Positions 7,347 through 15,161 of a stretch of DNA of 21,554 bases are shown here, in pieces. The stretch covers positions 1 through 21,554 of the forward strand of contig JAEZJV010000026.1 of NCBI GenBank assembly GCA_023415635.1. The letters run 5' to 3'. The translations under genes and the position numbers were made by a program. How positions within the stretch are numbered: the stretch's first letter is position 1; each line of letters opens with the position of its first letter. The DNA is from Bacillota bacterium. Its GTDB lineage: Bacteria > Bacillota > Clostridia > Lachnospirales > Lachnospiraceae. The notes below the pieces were generated by a model. It ran no database searches. It was not told where the DNA came from and was given only the letters and a program-made list of their open reading frames with translations.

Positions 7347-9191
7347 ATGATTAAATTAAAGAGAGTTATCGCATCGCCATATTTTATTATGTTTCTATTT
7401 GCATTTAAAATGATGGTGTATTATTCTCTGATTGAGGTCCACCGATTAGAGATGATTATGATATTACTGAGTCTAATAGTGTGGGGAGTAATTTTTGTAC
7501 TATTTGGACGAAGTGAAATCAGAGGGAAGAAAGTAATATTCCTGACGGTATATTTTCTTCTCAGTTTACTGATGTTTGCGGACACAATGTATTACAATTA
7601 TTACAATACAACGGTATCGATCAGACAGCTTTGGCAGGCCAAAAGTGTAGCTGCTGTACCGAAAAGCTTCCTGGCGACTATAATACCGGCCAGTTTTATG
7701 TTATTTCTTGATATCCCTTTTGCTTACATGTGCTTCAAGAAATATGCAACCAGAGAGATCCTGTCAAAGATTTATCCCTGGAGAAGACTTAAGTATATTT
7801 TATATGGATTCACAGCGGTCATCATAGTACTGATTACGAATCCCTTCCATTCCGCAGCCATAGCGAGCGTGAACAGTATGGAATTTTTTACAAGCCACGT
7901 GAGTGATATCTGCGATACTATTTCTGATAATCTTGAGGCCGGCGATATGCCGAAGGAAGAGATTTTGGAGGTATTGGAGACAATGCCTACAGAACCGGCT
8001 AAGGAGCTTAAATATCAGGGGGTCGGAAAAGACAGGAATTTGATTGTGATTCAGATGGAAGCGCTTCAGCAGTTTGTAATTGGCGCAGAATACAATGGAC
8101 AGGAACTGACACCAAATATAAACAGGCTGATTGAAGGAAATTCCCTGTACTTCGATCATTATTTTTCTAATGTAGGAAAGGGTAATACAGCAGATGCCGA
8201 GTTTTCCTCCATGAACAGTCTTTATCCGTTGATTGATGGAGAAAGCTATCGTTTATATCAGGATAATACCTACGAGGGACTGCCCTGGCTGTTAAGAGAA
8301 ATAGGCTATACTTCATTTGCCGTTCATGGCTATAAGGGTGAATTCTGGAACAGGGAGAAGGCATACCCGAATCAAGGGTTCCAGAACTTTTACAGCTTTG
8401 AGGACTTAAACCAGGAGGAGCTCATAGGCATGGGTATTTCGGATAAATCCATGTTCAGGCAGCTGATTCCCATCCTGCAGAGTCAGACCGGTCCGTATTT
8501 TGCTTTTACTATTACGCTATCAAATCATCATCCGTTTATGATAGATGAACAATATCTTACGTTGAAGCTTAAGGAAGAGGATCAGGGAACAAAGTTTGGA
8601 GATTATCTGCGGACAGTCCATTATACAGATGAAGCAATCGGACAGTTTATCGATGATTTAAAAGCTGCAGGTCTTTATGACAATACAGTGATTGCTCTTT
8701 ACGGAGACCATCATGGTCTGAATTGCGGTATGGAGGAAGTCTCAGAGCAGATGAATGCCTTCCTCGGAAAAGAATATGATTACGATGAGATGATGAATAT
8801 CCCTCTGATCATCAATATTCCTGGAAGTAATGTGCAGGCAACGATCCATACCACTGGCGGACAAGTGGATTTTATGCCTACAATAGCGAATATCATGGGA
8901 TTGAAGCTGGAGGAGACCTTCACTGTGGGACAGGATCTTGCAAATGCCAAGGAAGGATTTGTAGCATTTACAGCTTATATAGGCGAGGGATCCTTTGCTA
9001 CGGATGATATCTTCTTTATGGTATCCCGCGAAGGTATTTTTGAAGGGAGCCGAGCGATAAAGATAGGCACAGAAGAAGAAGCCGATGCAGCTCTATATAA
9101 AGAGCAGTATGACAGGGCGCTTCTACTGAAGAAGACCTCAAAGGAAATACTGGAACAGAATATGATCGCTGATTTTATTACACATGATTAA
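7347..9191 (+). CDS. LtaS-type membrane sulfatase-fold transferase (lipoteichoic acid synthase family)
   Basis: This 614-aa protein has five N-terminal membrane helices (roughly residues 7-28, 35-53, 62-80, 106-130 and 149-166) and an extracellular sulfatase-fold domain, the LtaS architecture. LtaS-type enzymes transfer glycerol-phosphate units from phosphatidylglycerol onto a lipid anchor at the outer membrane face. Catalytic features are visible: the metal-binding E of QMEALQ (about 238), the catalytic threonine in GKGNTADAEF (about 281), SNHHPF (about 392-397) and the metal-binding DHH of LYGDHHG (454-456). Related phosphoglycerol transferases share these motifs, so the exact polymer is uncertain. 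The open frame extends back to GTG 7305, but AGGGG (7336-7340) serves ATG 7347, where the hydrophobic N-terminus begins. Confidence 0.88.
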   Translation: MIKLKRVIASPYFIMFLFAFKMMVYYSLIEVHRLEMIMILLSLIVWGVIFVLFGRSEIRGKKVIFLTVYFLLSLLMFADTMYYNYYNTTVSIRQLWQAKSVAAVPKSFLATIIPASFMLFLDIPFAYMCFKKYATREILSKIYPWRRLKYILYGFTAVIIVLITNPFHSAAIASVNSMEFFTSHVSDICDTISDNLEAGDMPKEEILEVLETMPTEPAKELKYQGVGKDRNLIVIQMEALQQFVIGAEYNGQELTPNINRLIEGNSLYFDHYFSNVGKGNTADAEFSSMNSLYPLIDGESYRLYQDNTYEGLPWLLREIGYTSFAVHGYKGEFWNREKAYPNQGFQNFYSFEDLNQEELIGMGISDKSMFRQLIPILQSQTGPYFAFTITLSNHHPFMIDEQYLTLKLKEEDQGTKFGDYLRTVHYTDEAIGQFIDDLKAAGLYDNTVIALYGDHHGLNCGMEEVSEQMNAFLGKEYDYDEMMNIPLIINIPGSNVQATIHTTGGQVDFMPTIANIMGLKLEETFTVGQDLANAKEGFVAFTAYIGEGSFATDDIFFMVSREGIFEGSRAIKIGTEEEADAALYKEQYDRALLLKKTSKEILEQNMIADFITHD

Positions 9192-9196
9192 TGTAA

Positions 9197-9237
9197 AGCA
9201 GCCATGAACAAAGGATATAGTTTATGGCTGTTCTTTT
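9197..9237 (+). terminator. Rho-independent terminator after the LtaS-like gene
   Basis: CAGCCAT (9199-9205) pairs with ATGGCTG (9224-9230), extended by weaker pairs to 9197-9209 with 9220-9232. TTCTTTT follows. Confidence 0.85.
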
Positions 9238-9294
9238 AATTGCCGCCTGAATAGATATGCATAATACCGGCTTTCCTTAATAATGAATATATGC

Positions 9295-9323
9295 TTGACA
9301 AACAAGTGAATTTGGAATAATGT
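9295..9323 (+). promoter_or_regulatory. Promoter for the argF operon
   Basis: TTGACA (9295-9300), a 17-nt spacer and TAATGT (9318-9323). It follows the previous terminator, and the first putative ArgR site overlaps its -10. Confidence 0.65.
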
Positions 9324-9355
9324 ATAAATAGTCATTATTAGAGTATAAATATGAA
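9321..9355 (+). promoter_or_regulatory. Putative tandem ARG boxes (ArgR/AhrC operator)
   Basis: GTATAAATA occurs twice, at 9322-9330 and 9343-9351, exactly 21 bp apart. The first copy lies in TGTATAAATAGTCA (9321-9334), which agrees at 8 of the 10 fixed positions with the ARG-box consensus TGAAT-4W-ATTCA. The second is AGTATAAATATGAA (9342-9355). The 21-bp centre-to-centre spacing is that of paired ARG boxes bound by an ArgR hexamer. Overlap with the -10 and start region fits repression by arginine. Confidence 0.55.
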
Positions 9356-9439
9356 TATTTACTACTATATGGAAAATGAATTTATCCCAGAATACAAAGG
9401 AACGGGAGCAGCCAAAACATCGGCGGAATGGAGGATATT

Positions 9440-10378
9440 ATGAACTTAAAGGGACGCAGCTTATTAACATTGAAGGATTTTTCTCCGGAGGAGATTGATT
9501 TTCTGCTTACGCTGGCAGCGGAGCTAAAGGAGAAGAAGAAGCAGGGAATTACCGGTAACAGCCTGAAGGGCAAGAACATTGCATTGATTTTTGAGAAGCC
9601 CTCTACCAGAACCCGTTGTGCATTTACTGTTGGTTGTGTGGATGAAGGAGGTTATCCGGAATATTTAAGTAAGGATGATATACAGCTAGGCTATAAGGAA
9701 AGTGTGGAGGATACTGCACGGGTACTGGGAAGGATGTTTGACGGGATTGAGTTTCGCGGCTTTAAGCAGGAAACTGTAGAGAAGCTGGCGAAGTACAGCG
9801 GCGTTCCCGTATGGAACGGATTGACGGACATGGATCACCCCACACAAATTCTTGCTGATTTCTTGACTTTAAAAGAGCAGTTTGGTAAGCTTAAAGGGTT
9901 GAAGCTCGTATATGTAGGAGACGGACGAAACAATATGGCAAACAGCCTGATGATCGGTTCCTCCAAAATGGGAATTGATTTTACGATTCTGTCACCTAAG
10001 GCGCTATGGCCACAGGGAGCACTCATCACCATGTGCAAGGAATATGCAAAGGCTTCAGGAAGCAAGATAGTGATTTCTGATTCCCTTGGGGACATCGAGG
10101 GTGCGGATGCCGTATATACAGATGTATGGTGTTCCATGGGTGAAGAAGATTTGGCAGCAGAACGCGTAGAGCTCTTAAAGCCATATCAGGTAAATGACGC
10201 TCTGATCGCTATGACAAAGAAGACGAAAACCATCCTTTTGCATTGTCTGCCTGCTGTGAAGGGTAAAGAAGTAACAGAAGAGGTTTTTGAGCGATTTGCG
10301 GATGTGATTTTTGATGAAGCGGAGAATCGTATGCATACCATTAAGGCTGTTATGGTAGCGACAATAGGTAATATATAA
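9440..10378 (+). CDS. argF: Ornithine carbamoyltransferase
   Basis: This cytoplasmic enzyme joins carbamoyl phosphate and ornithine to give citrulline in arginine synthesis. The 312-aa product has the carbamoyl-phosphate motif STRTR (55-59), HPTQ (133-136), the SMGEE ornithine-side loop (about 232-236) and the HCLPA motif (268-272), so it is OTCase rather than aspartate carbamoyltransferase. An ATG at 9428 is in frame, but GGAGG (9430-9434) lies within that extension and fits ATG 9440. A putative ArgR operator lies upstream, supporting a biosynthetic role rather than the catabolic arginine deiminase pathway. It is the first gene of a probable five-gene transcript ending with dusB, with short gaps and no terminator until after dusB. 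Confidence 0.95.
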   Translation: MNLKGRSLLTLKDFSPEEIDFLLTLAAELKEKKKQGITGNSLKGKNIALIFEKPSTRTRCAFTVGCVDEGGYPEYLSKDDIQLGYKESVEDTARVLGRMFDGIEFRGFKQETVEKLAKYSGVPVWNGLTDMDHPTQILADFLTLKEQFGKLKGLKLVYVGDGRNNMANSLMIGSSKMGIDFTILSPKALWPQGALITMCKEYAKASGSKIVISDSLGDIEGADAVYTDVWCSMGEEDLAAERVELLKPYQVNDALIAMTKKTKTILLHCLPAVKGKEVTEEVFERFADVIFDEAENRMHTIKAVMVATIGNI

Positions 10379-10394
10379 ACTGAGGTGCAATAAC

Positions 10395-10673
10395 ATGAAC
10401 GACCCCAAGAGACAACCGAAAAAGCCTTCCGTGAAGGGAGATATTATCAATACCGTAGCCGGAATTGCTCTTGTTGTTTTTGTTGTCCTGATCTTTGTTT
10501 TCCCTAATAATCACTATGCTATTCTGGCAGCGTGTATTACGGGCGGCTTGATGAATATAATGAATGGGCTTAAGCAAAGAAAGGGGCCTGCTGGAGGTTC
10601 GATGGGTACGTCATTGATCGTGATGGGTGTCATCGTAATCCTTCTGGGCTTTATCGTTTTCGCTATAGTATAA
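10395..10673 (+). CDS. Small membrane protein of unknown function
   Basis: I do not recognise this 92-aa protein. It starts with about 17 polar, basic residues (NDPKRQPKKPS), then shows three hydrophobic segments: about 18-35, 38-55 (less certain) and 70-91, the last running to the C-terminus. A short basic, Gly-rich loop QRKGPAGGS lies at about 58-66. The basic N-terminus suggests it stays in the cytoplasm. GAGGTG precedes the ATG, and the gene begins 16 bp after argF, so it should be cotranscribed with argF and coaX. Spacing, ribosome site and coding character support a real gene; nothing points to a function. Confidence 0.75.
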   Translation: MNDPKRQPKKPSVKGDIINTVAGIALVVFVVLIFVFPNNHYAILAACITGGLMNIMNGLKQRKGPAGGSMGTSLIVMGVIVILLGFIVFAIV

Positions 10674-10695
10674 AAACTAGAAAATGGGTGTTAGA

Positions 10696-11046
10696 ATGGA
10701 TCAAGATAAGGTAGTACTATGTGCAAGCAGTGCTTATGAGAAGAAATTCTGGATTAATGAGGATTTTAAAGCCTTACCGGAACAGATAAAGCAGGAGTTA
10801 AAGATCCTATGTGTTCTGTTCACAGAGGATGTAGGTGGTATCCTTACAATGGAATTTGATGAGGATGGAATGCTGATTTTCCGTGTAGATTCGGAGGAAA
10901 CGGATTATCTGTACGATGAGATTGGAAGTGTTCTGAAGATAAAGCAGCTTCAGAGGGAGAAGGCGGAGCTTCTAGAAGCATTGGAGCTATACTATAAGGT
11001 ATTCTTTCTTGGAGAGGATCCGAATAAACTCTTAGATGAGGAATAG
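10696..11046 (+). CDS. Conserved-looking hypothetical protein, acidic, 116 aa
   Basis: I cannot assign a function. The protein is soluble and acidic, with no membrane segment, signal peptide or cysteine pair motif. A predicted alpha/beta part (GGILTMEFDEDGMLIFRVDSEE, about residues 47-68, given here in outline) is followed by a charged helix (IKQLQREKAELLEALELYYKV in outline, about 81-101) that could form a coiled coil. The open frame begins at ATG 10684, but there is no ribosome site there. ATG 10696 has a weak GGGTG 5 nt upstream and gives the more natural MDQDKVVL start. It lies between argF and coaX in the same probable operon. Confidence 0.7.
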   Translation: MDQDKVVLCASSAYEKKFWINEDFKALPEQIKQELKILCVLFTEDVGGILTMEFDEDGMLIFRVDSEETDYLYDEIGSVLKIKQLQREKAELLEALELYYKVFFLGEDPNKLLDEE

Positions 11047-11082
11047 TTCAAAGCATTAAGTATTGCCATAAGGAGGAAAGTA

Positions 11083-11853
11083 ATGTTACTAGTAATAGAT
11101 GTAGGAAATACCAATATAACCCTAGGTGTTTTTGAGGATTTGAATCTGAAGGCAAGCTTTCGCCTGACGACCAGCACAGCCCGTACCTCTGACGAATACG
11201 GTCTGATACTATACGACCTGTTAAAGGCAAGAAATATCGGTATTAATGAGATTACTTCTGTGACAATAGCATCTGTGGTACCGAAGCTGATGCATTCTCT
11301 GGCCTCCGGTATTATAAAGTATCTGGGAATAACTCCTTTGATTGTGGGAACCGGTACCAAAACCGGAATTAAAGTAAATACTACGAATCCCAAGGAAGTC
11401 GGAGCAGATAGAGTAGTGGATGCGGTAGCAGCATATGAAATCTATGGGGGTCCGGTGCTGGTGATAGATTTCGGTACCGCCAACACATATGATCTGATCA
11501 CTGCAGATGGTACTCTGGTAGCTGCGGTTACCTGCCCTGGGCTTAGGATTTCAGCCAACGCATTGTGGACTGAGACAGCAAAGCTTCCTGAGATAGAAAT
11601 AGCGATGCCAGAGACAATCCTGGCCAAGGATACCATCACCAGTATGCAGGCCGGTTTGGTATTTGGTTGTATCGGACAGACAGAATATATCGTAAAGAGG
11701 ATGTTGAAGGAAGCAGCGATAGACAATTGCAGGGTGATTGCTACCGGAGGTCTGGGAAAGATTATTTCCGATGCTACCGATGCAATTGAAATATATGATC
11801 CGAACCTAACCCTGAAGGGCTTGAAAATCATCAGTGATAAGAATAAGAAATGA
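11083..11853 (+). CDS. coaX: Type III pantothenate kinase
   Basis: CoaX phosphorylates pantothenate with ATP, the first step of coenzyme A synthesis. Type III enzymes are not feedback-inhibited by CoA and need a monovalent cation. The 256-aa product shows the ASKHA-fold motifs: phosphate-1 DVGNT (6-10), GADR (107-110), the second phosphate loop DFGTANT (129-135), and CPGL...SANAL followed by TAKLP (151-169). Small departures from the usual wording (CPGL for APGI, GTANTYD for GTATTFD) spare the catalytic aspartates. AAGGAGG lies 8 nt before the ATG. It lies in the argF-dusB transcript; birA, a frequent neighbour of coaX, is absent. Confidence 0.95.
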   Translation: MLLVIDVGNTNITLGVFEDLNLKASFRLTTSTARTSDEYGLILYDLLKARNIGINEITSVTIASVVPKLMHSLASGIIKYLGITPLIVGTGTKTGIKVNTTNPKEVGADRVVDAVAAYEIYGGPVLVIDFGTANTYDLITADGTLVAAVTCPGLRISANALWTETAKLPEIEIAMPETILAKDTITSMQAGLVFGCIGQTEYIVKRMLKEAAIDNCRVIATGGLGKIISDATDAIEIYDPNLTLKGLKIISDKNKK

Positions 11854-11908
11854 GTCTGGAATTCTAAGGCCTTATAAAGGCAGCAGAATGCATGGAAACG
11901 GAGTAATT

Positions 11909-12892
11909 ATGAGTTTCACTATTGGAAATGTTAGAATAGACGGAAAATTGTTTCTTGGACCCATGGCAGGAGTAACAGACCTGCCATTTCGTTTGCTGTG
12001 TAAGGAGAAGGGTGCAAATCTCGTCTATACAGAGATGGTCAGTGCCAAGGGAATACAATATAATAATAAGAATACAGAGCTCCTGCTCAAAATAAGCGAG
12101 AAGGAGCGTCCCTGTGCACTTCAGCTGTTCGGTGCTGATCCGGACATTATTAGCGAAACGGCAAGGAAACTGGAGACACGTAATTTTGACCTTCTGGATA
12201 TCAATATGGGCTGCCCGGTTCCTAAGGTTGTCAATAATGGAGAAGGCTCTGCATTGATGAAGACTCCGGAATTAATTGGGGAAATAATTAGCAAGGTGTC
12301 TTCTGTCATAAAAAAACCGGTTACTGTGAAGATACGGAAGGGCTTTCATGAGGAGAATGCCGTGGAGGTGGCTAAAATTGCAGAGGCGAACGGTGCTGCT
12401 GCAATTGCCGTACATGCCAGAACCAGGGAGCAGTATTACAGCGGTAAGGCAGATTGGGAATGTATTCGTAAGGTAAAGGAAGCAGTTTCGGTGCCAGTCA
12501 TCGGCAGCGGAGATGTATTCACACCCCAGGATGCGAAACGTTTGCTTGGGGAGACAGGCTGTGATGCCATTATGATAGCAAGAGGAGCAAGAGGGAATCC
12601 CTGGCTCTTTGAACAGATCGGGACCTATCTTAAGGAAGGTATCCTGCTTCCGAAACCGGAATTTGGTGAAGTGAAGGAGATGATTCTACGGCACGGAGCT
12701 CTGTCCGTAGAATATAAGGGGGAATTCATCGGTATCAGAGAGATGCGTAAGCATGTAGCCTGGTACACCACAGGTTATCCCGGCTCCTCAAAGCTTCGTA
12801 ACAGGGTCAATGAGATTGAAACCTTAGAGGACCTACACCGGCTTTTGGACGAGTATGATAGACTTGTAGAAAATAGCCAAACCGAACGATGA
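11909..12892 (+). CDS. dusB: tRNA-dihydrouridine synthase (DusB-like)
   Basis: This FMN enzyme reduces specific uridines in tRNA to dihydrouridine using NADPH. The 327-aa product starts its TIM barrel with LGPMAGVTDLPFR (about 16-28), carries the catalytic cysteine in NMGCPVPK (C102), the flavin-contacting VKIRKG (140-145) and VHARTREQYYSG (168-179), and the phosphate-binding SGDVFTPQDA and ARGARGNPW (224-232). It ends with the small helical domain. The frame is open back to GTG 11834, inside coaX, and includes ATG 11888. GGAG (11900-11903) best serves ATG 11909, where the conserved N-terminus begins. In many Clostridia dusB follows coaX and precedes greA-lysS; here asd follows. Confidence 0.93.
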   Translation: MSFTIGNVRIDGKLFLGPMAGVTDLPFRLLCKEKGANLVYTEMVSAKGIQYNNKNTELLLKISEKERPCALQLFGADPDIISETARKLETRNFDLLDINMGCPVPKVVNNGEGSALMKTPELIGEIISKVSSVIKKPVTVKIRKGFHEENAVEVAKIAEANGAAAIAVHARTREQYYSGKADWECIRKVKEAVSVPVIGSGDVFTPQDAKRLLGETGCDAIMIARGARGNPWLFEQIGTYLKEGILLPKPEFGEVKEMILRHGALSVEYKGEFIGIREMRKHVAWYTTGYPGSSKLRNRVNEIETLEDLHRLLDEYDRLVENSQTER

Positions 12893-12938
12893 AATCGGAA
12901 TATACTTATATAATTGTAACAAATATCAGGATTTCTTT

Positions 12939-12958
12939 AAAAAAGTGTTGCTTTTTTT
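12939..12958 (+). terminator. Weak terminator-like hairpin after dusB
   Basis: AAAAAAG (12939-12945), TGTTG loop, then C followed by seven T (12951-12958). The stem is almost all A-T. It is the only candidate end for the argF-dusB transcript, so read-through into asd is possible. Confidence 0.35.
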
Positions 12959-13030
12959 GAAATTACGATATAGTATATTCTACAGCAAAGACATATGTAT
13001 GCCATACAAGAACAAGACGGAGGAATAAAG

Positions 13031-14113
13031 ATGGGTAAGTTAAAGGTAGGTATTCTTGGAGGAACAGGAATGGTAGGACAACGCTTTGTTGCGTTATTGG
13101 AGAATCATCCCTGGTTTGAAGTGGCTACTATAGCTGCAAGTCCGAGAAGCGCAGGAAAGACATACGAGGAAGCAGTAGGGGATCGTTGGAAGATGACCAC
13201 ACCGATGCCGGAAAGCGTAAAGAAACTTGTCGTAAGAAATGTAAATGATGTTGAAGCAGTCAGCGCAGGTGTTGACTTTGTTTTCAGTGCGGTGGATATG
13301 ACCAAGGACGAGATTAAAGCAATCGAAGAAGCCTATGCTAAGGCAGATACCCCGGTCGTATCGAATAATAGTGCCCATAGATGGACTCCTGATGTTCCAA
13401 TGGTTGTACCGGAGTTAAATCCCGAGCATCTGGATGTAATCGAAGCTCAAAGGGAGCGTCTCGGAACAAAGAAGGGCTTTATTGTTGTAAAACCGAATTG
13501 TTCCATCCAGAGCTATACACCGGCACTTCATGCGCTGTTGGAGTATGAGCCGACCTTGGTCGTTGCCACAACCTATCAGGCAATCTCAGGTGCAGGAAAG
13601 AACTTTGCCGATTGGCCGGAGATGGTAGACAATGTAATTCCTTATATCGGCGGTGAAGAAGAAAAGAGTGAACAGGAGCCACTTCGTATCTGGGGAAAGG
13701 TAGTGGACGGTAAGATCGTAAAGGCAGAAGGTCCGGTGATCACTACGCAATGTATCCGTGTTCCCGTAACAGATGGACATACGGCAGCCGTATTTGTAAA
13801 CTTCAAGAAGAAGCCTACCAAGGAGGAAATCCTAAAGGCATGGGCAGAATTCAAGGGTGTTCCTCAGGAATTGAATCTTCCCAGTGCTCCGAAGCAATTT
13901 ATTAAGTATTTTGAGGAGGATAACCGTCCTCAGGCAAAGCTGGACCGTGATTATGAGAACGGTATGGGTGTATGCTTCGGAAGACTTCGTGAGGATACGG
14001 TATTTGATTATAAATTTGTAGGATTATCCCATAATACAGTACGCGGCGCTGCAGGCGGAGGTGTACTGACTGCGGAATTACTGAAAGCATTAGGTTATAT
14101 TACAGCGAAATAA
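13031..14113 (+). CDS. asd: Aspartate-semialdehyde dehydrogenase, archaeal/fungal type
   Basis: Asd reduces aspartyl phosphate to aspartate semialdehyde with NADPH, the branch point to lysine, diaminopimelate, methionine and threonine. The 360-aa protein has the NADP-binding GGTGMVG (10-16), the catalytic cysteine in KPNCSIQ (C157) and the catalytic histidine in VTDGH (H250). SNNSAHR (111-117), the NCSIQSY wording and the overall length fit the branch first described in archaea and fungi rather than the shorter-motif E. coli or Bacillus forms. ATG 12995 is in frame, but GGAGG (13019-13023) fits ATG 13031. No dap, lysC or hom gene adjoins it. A poor promoter candidate (TTGCTT 12948, 17 nt, TAGTAT 12971) lies upstream. 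Confidence 0.93.
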   Translation: MGKLKVGILGGTGMVGQRFVALLENHPWFEVATIAASPRSAGKTYEEAVGDRWKMTTPMPESVKKLVVRNVNDVEAVSAGVDFVFSAVDMTKDEIKAIEEAYAKADTPVVSNNSAHRWTPDVPMVVPELNPEHLDVIEAQRERLGTKKGFIVVKPNCSIQSYTPALHALLEYEPTLVVATTYQAISGAGKNFADWPEMVDNVIPYIGGEEEKSEQEPLRIWGKVVDGKIVKAEGPVITTQCIRVPVTDGHTAAVFVNFKKKPTKEEILKAWAEFKGVPQELNLPSAPKQFIKYFEEDNRPQAKLDRDYENGMGVCFGRLREDTVFDYKFVGLSHNTVRGAAGGGVLTAELLKALGYITAK

Positions 14114-14125
14114 ATCATAGGAAAA

Positions 14126-14169
14126 GATCTCCCGTTAGTGGCTAAAGCCCCTTGTCGGGAGATCTTTTT
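14126..14169. terminator. Two-way Rho-independent terminator between asd and the minus-strand gene
   Basis: GATCTCCCG (14126-14134) pairs perfectly with CGGGAGATC (14156-14164). The plus strand continues TTTTT, and the minus strand reads out of the stem into TTTTC from AAAA at 14122-14125. The loop holds a small GGC/GCC hairpin. It can serve both converging genes. Confidence 0.9.
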
Positions 14170-14190
14170 ATTAGGTGAGTCTCTATTTGA

Positions 14191-14892
14191 CTATTGTTTG
14201 AATAACATACGGATGAATTCAATCGCATTATTCTTGTGATTGGAATTGGTTATTATACCAAGGATATAAGGATCGGTATTTTCAGCATTCTTACTGAAAA
14301 GATCGGTGTCAGTAAGATAAATACCATAAGCACTTTCCTCAGGATCCTCATCTGTAGACGTGACATACAGGTAATCCGTCAATTCGGAATACAGGTCGGT
14401 AGGAAGATTATCATAGAGCTTGTCATTAAATCCTTTGTAGGTGAACTGTTGGAATTGCGATTCGGGGGCAATCATAACATCAACATCCCCGGCAGCTACA
14501 TAGGTCACCAATGCGGTCTGCATATTCATTGCATATTCACTGCTGCCATTTAAATAAAAGGCAGGGTTCATAATGACATCCTGTGTTTTAGGATCCAATT
14601 TCAGATAATCGGATACTTCTGTCTGATACTGCTCCCAAATTTCATCACTGATCGTATTATTAATAATGGCTGCGTAGAGCTCTGTCTCCACCTTGGGAGT
14701 AACGAGATGATAGATAAAGTATATAGCAAATCCAATAACCAGAAGGGTAATCAGTGCATGAAATTTGTAATATTCCCATAGATAAGAGATTTTGTTTCTG
14801 AAGGACATATCCTTAAGCTTGTCCTTCTCGCTTAACTCCTGCCTCTGCTGATAGATTGCAGCATCTTCAGATAATTTGGTTTGTTTCGACAT
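14191..14892 (-). CDS. Single-pass membrane protein of unknown function
   Basis: I do not recognise this 233-aa protein. A charged cytoplasmic segment (1-44, many K/E/Q) precedes one hydrophobic helix (about 45-63, ITLLVIGFAIYFIYHL). The rest, about 170 residues, is probably outside the cell. That part carries stretches that look like substrate-binding-protein fold (AALVTYVAAGDVDVMIAP region, then a C-terminal NAIEFIRMLF helix), but this resemblance is weak. The start has GAGGT about 6 nt upstream on the minus strand. It is the only minus-strand gene in the window and has no operon partners. It converges on asd and is divergent from the cellobiose phosphorylase gene. A membrane-anchored sensor or binding protein is possible but unproven. 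Confidence 0.75.
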   Translation of the reverse strand: MSKQTKLSEDAAIYQQRQELSEKDKLKDMSFRNKISYLWEYYKFHALITLLVIGFAIYFIYHLVTPKVETELYAAIINNTISDEIWEQYQTEVSDYLKLDPKTQDVIMNPAFYLNGSSEYAMNMQTALVTYVAAGDVDVMIAPESQFQQFTYKGFNDKLYDNLPTDLYSELTDYLYVTSTDEDPEESAYGIYLTDTDLFSKNAENTDPYILGIITNSNHKNNAIEFIRMLFKQ

Positions 14893-15091
14893 AAACGGAC
14901 CTCACTTTTATTACATATAATGCTTGTGTTAACAGCGAAGAAAAGAGTCTCCCACCATTTGACAGATAATAGTGTATCACATTTGCATTTATTTAAACAG
15001 AAATTTATTATAAAAAAATTCTTAAATATGAACTTTTTGGAAATAGGAATATACCAAATGTTACAAATTCGTGATTCATGACTACTTTTTG

Positions 15092-15120
15092 TTGAAAAGC
15101 CTCAGAAGGTATAATATAAT
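15092..15120 (+). promoter_or_regulatory. Sigma-A type promoter for the cellobiose phosphorylase gene
   Basis: TTGAAA (15092-15097), a 17-nt spacer and TATAAT (15115-15120). An overlapping TATAAT at 15110 is too close to the -35. Start of transcription would be near 15127, leaving a leader of about 35 nt. I see no catabolite-response (cre) palindrome near it. Confidence 0.85.
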
Positions 15121-15161
15121 TGGAAAGGAGTATGAATACAGTAATAAGGAGGAATATAGTA

